A DNA stretch of 64,000 nucleotides, taken from NCBI GenBank assembly GCA_046260155.1, contig JBJYXV010000088.1, forward strand, positions 62,001 to 126,000. The letters are read 5' to 3'. Below are positions 61,043-64,000 of the stretch, piece after piece; the stretch's first letter is position 1, and each line of letters starts with the position of its first letter. The notes beneath the pieces are model-generated. The model was given only the letters and a program-made list of their open reading frames with translations, searched no databases and had not been told where the DNA came from. A program made the translations under genes and the position numbers. The stretch is from PFL25 sp046260155. Lineage in GTDB: Bacteria > Chloroflexota > Anaerolineae > Anaerolineales > UBA4823.

Positions 61043-62824
61043 TTGAAGGTCAATCGCCAGGTCGGTTTACTTGGCCTTACCGCTCTTATGCTGACATTCT
61101 TGCTGCTGCTGAGTTTCGGGACAGCTGCGGCAATAGAACCTGCGGATTCCCAATCGGTACCCGCTGCACAGGGTGTCGCAAATGAAACCTGTCTCTCCTG
61201 CCACGCGACACCCGGCATGGAGACTACCCTACCCTCCGGCGAAATCCTCTACCTGACCGTCGATCCAGAGGTTTACGACCACTCCATCCACGGTGAGCAG
61301 GGTTACGCCTGTGTCCAATGCCATACTGATATCACATCATACCCACACCGTCCATTGGATGCACAAACGAGAAGGGATGTATCCCTGCTTTATTACCAGA
61401 ACTGTGCGCGCTGTCACATGGATAAATACGATGCCACCATGGATAGTGTTCATGAGCAAGCCCTGGAAAATGGAAATAAAAATGCAGCCCTTTGTGTGGA
61501 TTGTCACGGATACCATGATGTGACAGATCCTGCAGAACCGCGCAGCAAAATTCCGAAAACTTGCGAACGCTGCCATTCCCAGATTTACGCCGAGTATGCA
61601 GACAGCGTCCATGGTGAGGCTTTGCTTGATGATGGCAACCCGGATGTCCCAACCTGCATTGATTGCCATGGAGTGCACGATGTCTCTGGACCGTCCAATT
61701 CTGATTTTCGCCTCTTCTCNNNNNNNNNNNNNNNNNNNNNNNNNNNNNNNNNNNNNNNNNNNNNNNNNNNNNNNNNNNNNNNNNNNNNNNNNNNNNNNNN
61801 NNNNNNNNNNNNNNNNNNNATTGAAACCCTGCGCTTGATTCATCACATAGCTGCTGTCGCCACCATGCTGGTCGTCATTTACCATATTGGTGCGGTTGGC
61901 TATCGTATTTACGTCCAGCGCGCTCGTCTGACCATGTTGCCAGTGATAAATGACGCGGTCAATTTATACCAATCTGGTCTCTACTATCTTGGAATTAGAA
62001 AAGAACCTCCCCAGCAAGGCCGCTATACGTTTGAAGAAAAAATTGAATATTGGGCAGTGGTTTGGGGTACGATCATCATGGCCATTACTGGCTTCATGAT
62101 GTGGAACCCGATCGCAACGACCCGGATTCTACCTGGTCAATTCATCCCGGCTGCCAAAGAAGCCCACGGTCTGGAAGCCGTTCTGGCAGTACTGGCGATC
62201 CTGATCTGGCATATGTACCAGGTATTCATCCGCCATTTCAACAAAGCCATGTACACCGGGAAGATTTCAGAAAAAGAGATGCTGCACGATCATCCACTTG
62301 AGCTGGCGGACATCAAAGCTGGAGTCGCTAAACCACCGGTAACATCTGAAGGAATTGCAAAAAGACGCCGTATCTATTTCCCCATCTATGCGGTAGTAGC
62401 TGCAGCGATGCTTGTAGGGGTCTATTTCTTCGTTGGATATGAAGAAACCGCGATCAAAACCCTACCTCCCGAAGAGCAGGCAGAAATATTTGTACCTTTC
62501 ACGCCAACCCCACTGCCAACAGCTCCACCAACTCCAACTCCACCACCTGTAACTGTACTTACCTGGGATGGTGGCATTGGTGCATTACTGGATGCCAAAT
62601 GTGTTGCCTGTCATAACAGCACCAGCAAACTTTCTGGCCTCGATTTGAGCTACTACCAGGGTGCCTTGCTGGGAGGAGATTCAGGACCAGCAGTCGTACC
62701 AGGAGATGCAGAGAAAAGCAATTTAATCATAGTTCAATCAACAGGCGGGCATCCAGGCCAACTTACAGATGATGAATTATCCCAGGTCGAGGATTGGATC
62801 ACGAGCGGAGCTCCGGAAAACTAG
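61043..62824 (+). CDS. Multiheme cytochrome c / cytochrome b fusion (interrupted by gap)
   Basis: A signal peptide (residues 1-30) is followed by at least six CxxCH heme sites: CLSCH (50-54), CVQCH, CARCH, CVDCH, CERCH and CIDCH. After the 100-N gap comes a membrane cytochrome b part (RLIHHIAAVATMLVVIYHIG; WGTIIMAITGFMMWNP; HGLEAVLAVLAILIWHMYQV) like formate dehydrogenase gamma/b561 proteins, then one TM helix, a Pro/Thr linker and a C-terminal heme domain with CVACHNSTSKLSGLDLS. Start is TTG with GGAGGTG upstream. It likely carries electrons between quinones and external acceptors or donors. The gap is longer than shown or the real length is unknown. Confidence 0.82.
   Translation: MKVNRQVGLLGLTALMLTFLLLLSFGTAAAIEPADSQSVPAAQGVANETCLSCHATPGMETTLPSGEILYLTVDPEVYDHSIHGEQGYACVQCHTDITSYPHRPLDAQTRRDVSLLYYQNCARCHMDKYDATMDSVHEQALENGNKNAALCVDCHGYHDVTDPAEPRSKIPKTCERCHSQIYAEYADSVHGEALLDDGNPDVPTCIDCHGVHDVSGPSNSDFRLFXXXXXXXXXXXXXXXXXXXXXXXXXXXXXXXXXXIETLRLIHHIAAVATMLVVIYHIGAVGYRIYVQRARLTMLPVINDAVNLYQSGLYYLGIRKEPPQQGRYTFEEKIEYWAVVWGTIIMAITGFMMWNPIATTRILPGQFIPAAKEAHGLEAVLAVLAILIWHMYQVFIRHFNKAMYTGKISEKEMLHDHPLELADIKAGVAKPPVTSEGIAKRRRIYFPIYAVVAAAMLVGVYFFVGYEETAIKTLPPEEQAEIFVPFTPTPLPTAPPTPTPPPVTVLTWDGGIGALLDAKCVACHNSTSKLSGLDLSYYQGALLGGDSGPAVVPGDAEKSNLIIVQSTGGHPGQLTDDELSQVEDWITSGAPEN
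61720..61819. other. Assembly gap (100 N)
   Basis: Exactly 100 N inside the cytochrome gene, falling between the last N-terminal heme and the first cytochrome b helix. The reading frame on both sides agrees only by chance, because 100 is not a multiple of three. Confidence 0.95.
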
Positions 62825-62861
62825 CTACCCGCTGGAAAAAATCTTACTTTAATTGAAATCT

Positions 62862-62898
62862 AAAGGAGCTGTCCATTTATTCCAGGGCAGCTCCTTTT
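62862..62898. terminator. Terminator between convergent cytochrome and NrfD genes
   Basis: AAAGGAGCTG / CAGCTCCTTT is a 10-bp stem with a T-run on the plus side and an A/T-rich flank on the other, so it may end both transcripts. Confidence 0.8.
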
Positions 62899-63007
62899 AT
62901 GTGGATTGAATGAAATCTCAGGTTTTAAGGAGGATTGGCATTCCCCTTCGGGAGTCAATCACAGGATCTCAACACCAGCATAGGCCTGAGATACCTTATC
63001 ATTTTGT

Positions 63008-64000
63008 TTAATCCGTGGCAGCGACAACGATTGGTTTTTCGACCATCTCTTCTTTCACCCTCTGGTGATCAATGATGTTCAGATACCTGACCCCGATCGT
63101 AATTGCCAATGCACCATATGCAACCACACCCAGCCCGCTGAGGATCTCGATCACCGATGGAAAATAAGTGGTATAAACCGCGGTAATTTCCTGGGGTAAA
63201 TAAGTCAGGATGATCAACAATCCGGACATGTTGACATCCCAGCGGAAAGCAACCACCCCGCCTACAACCAGGGTTAAAGCAATCACCTGGGCTGTCCAGC
63301 TCTTTCGGAAGCGGGGAACCAGCAGTAATATGGCCGGAATCAAGGCACCTAAAAGCATTTCGCCTACCAGGAAATTAAAAGCCAGCGGTCCCGAGGTGAG
63401 CATGCCAAGTGATTCTGACCTGCCTGGTTCATAGGTGTAGGTCACGGAAAAGACATCCCAGAAGCGATAATACATATAAGCAACCAAGCCCCAACCAATA
63501 AATAAGGTAATCTTGTCAAGCAGGGAATCATCCACTTTGGCACTCGGCGTCAAACGTCCCGAGAGCTTCGTGATCAGGACAGTTAGAGCCGGTCCGCCCA
63601 AAATGGCTGAAAACATGAACATGAAGGATAACCCGGGTTTGTACCAGATAGGTCGAGCCTGCAAAGTTCCGTAAGTTGCCCCGAGGGAGGACTGGTGGAG
63701 CATGGATAAACCCAGGCCGAAGATCGCCAGGATAGGTGCAAAATGATGGACGGTGGTCATTTTATTGGCAATCCAGGGGAAGCGAGTTTGCATCCATTCT
63801 GTTCGCCCGATAATCGGTGCAGTTTCGAGGGCCAATACGCACAGGTAAAGGGTTAAGCACATGCTTACTTCCCAGAGCAACGAATGGGTATTCCAATAAA
63901 CAAGAGCGTGCCAAAACCTATCAGGGCGTCCGATATCCAAGAGTAGGGTAAACATCGCCATCGTGTAGCCGATCAGGCCGATGAATGTTGCAGTACGGGC
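63008..64000 (-). CDS. NrfD/HybB-type membrane subunit, truncated at window edge
   Basis: The visible part (about 330 residues, 5' end beyond the window) is an integral membrane protein with eight or more helices: GYTMAMFTLLLDIGRPDRFW, SLLWEVSMCLTLYLCVLALE, HHFAPILAIFGLGLSMLHQS, FMFMFSAILGGPALTVLI. The DIGRPDRFWH and SSLGA segments fit the NrfD/PsrC superfamily, subgroup HybB/DsrP, which exchange electrons with menaquinone. The frame stays open to base 64000. Partners (iron-sulfur or cytochrome subunits) probably lie beyond the edge on the minus strand. It faces the cytochrome gene, so they are separate transcripts. Confidence 0.85.
   Translation of the reverse strand, partial: ARTATFIGLIGYTMAMFTLLLDIGRPDRFWHALVYWNTHSLLWEVSMCLTLYLCVLALETAPIIGRTEWMQTRFPWIANKMTTVHHFAPILAIFGLGLSMLHQSSLGATYGTLQARPIWYKPGLSFMFMFSAILGGPALTVLITKLSGRLTPSAKVDDSLLDKITLFIGWGLVAYMYYRFWDVFSVTYTYEPGRSESLGMLTSGPLAFNFLVGEMLLGALIPAILLLVPRFRKSWTAQVIALTLVVGGVVAFRWDVNMSGLLIILTYLPQEITAVYTTYFPSVIEILSGLGVVAYGALAITIGVRYLNIIDHQRVKEEMVEKPIVVAATD

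Noticed and set aside
1..64000. CRISPR arrays, tRNA, rRNA, insertion sequences, phage genes
   Set aside because: I looked for regular direct repeats, cloverleaf sequences, transposases and integrases in the intergenic stretches and found none; a covariance-model search would be needed to exclude a divergent tRNA.

Overview
The window looks like part of a metagenome-assembled or draft scaffold from an anaerobic heterotroph, most probably a member of the Chloroflexota (Anaerolineae-like). This assignment is an inference. It rests on the gene mix (glycogen and trehalose enzymes, LacI-controlled sugar ABC transport, Pro/Thr-rich lipoproteins, a large GH13 protein, Hdr/Qmo-like redox proteins with cytochrome c and NrfD). 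No rRNA or other taxonomic marker was seen. Two runs of exactly 100 N (19067-19166 and 61720-61819) are scaffold-gap placeholders, and both interrupt genes.

Region 1 (1-4.4 kb) holds small housekeeping genes: a truncated HTH protein, a TPR protein, a GNAT acetyltransferase, a V4R-like protein, a DsbA-like thiol oxidoreductase, a PduO-type cobalamin adenosyltransferase and a zinc ribbon. Region 2 (4.6-12.6 kb) is alpha-glucan metabolism: malQ and glgC overlap, followed by a GH57 protein and an unusually long GH13 protein. Region 3 (12.9-20.7 kb) has a Lon-like protease overlapping a tandem universal stress protein, a 3-mercaptopyruvate-type sulfurtransferase, an amino-acid permease fused to Usp domains (broken by a gap) and a ChbG/YdjC deacetylase.

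Region 4 (20.7-30.2 kb) is a maltose/trehalose-type sugar locus: a CBM9-like lipoprotein diverges from a LacI regulator whose promoter carries tandem palindromic operators. A solute-binding lipoprotein, two permeases, an alpha-glucosidase and trehalose synthase follow; no ATPase subunit is present. Region 5 (30.3-43.1 kb) contains NUDIX, MFS, a sphingosine-1-phosphate-lyase-like enzyme with an FGGY kinase, a GerMN/SH3 lipoprotein, a strong 6S RNA candidate directly behind aspS, a sigma-like/TM/beta-propeller fusion and methyltransferases.

Region 6 (43.4-50.9 kb, minus strand) is a run of cofactor and thiol genes: methyltransferase, thioredoxin-VKOR fusion, Mrp/ApbC, radical SAM, deformylase, CooC-like ATPase, DUF4213/DUF364 protein, zinc ribbon and a stress-protein-like membrane protein.

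Region 7 (51.1-64 kb) is the most interesting. A plus-strand operon encodes an ArsR-like regulator, TusA, an MvhD-like protein that has lost its usual cysteines, two complementary HdrA-like flavoproteins, a small helical/winged-helix protein, a QmoC-like HdrC-cytochrome b fusion and a DsrE-like protein. HdrB, AprAB, Sat and DsrAB are absent. The locus is bracketed by two paralogous XRE-cupin regulators that share a TTGTACTA-type operator, and is followed by a heptaheme-or-more cytochrome c/b fusion and an NrfD-type quinone-interacting subunit. Together these suggest a membrane-linked electron-transfer module coupled to sulfur-carrier proteins.
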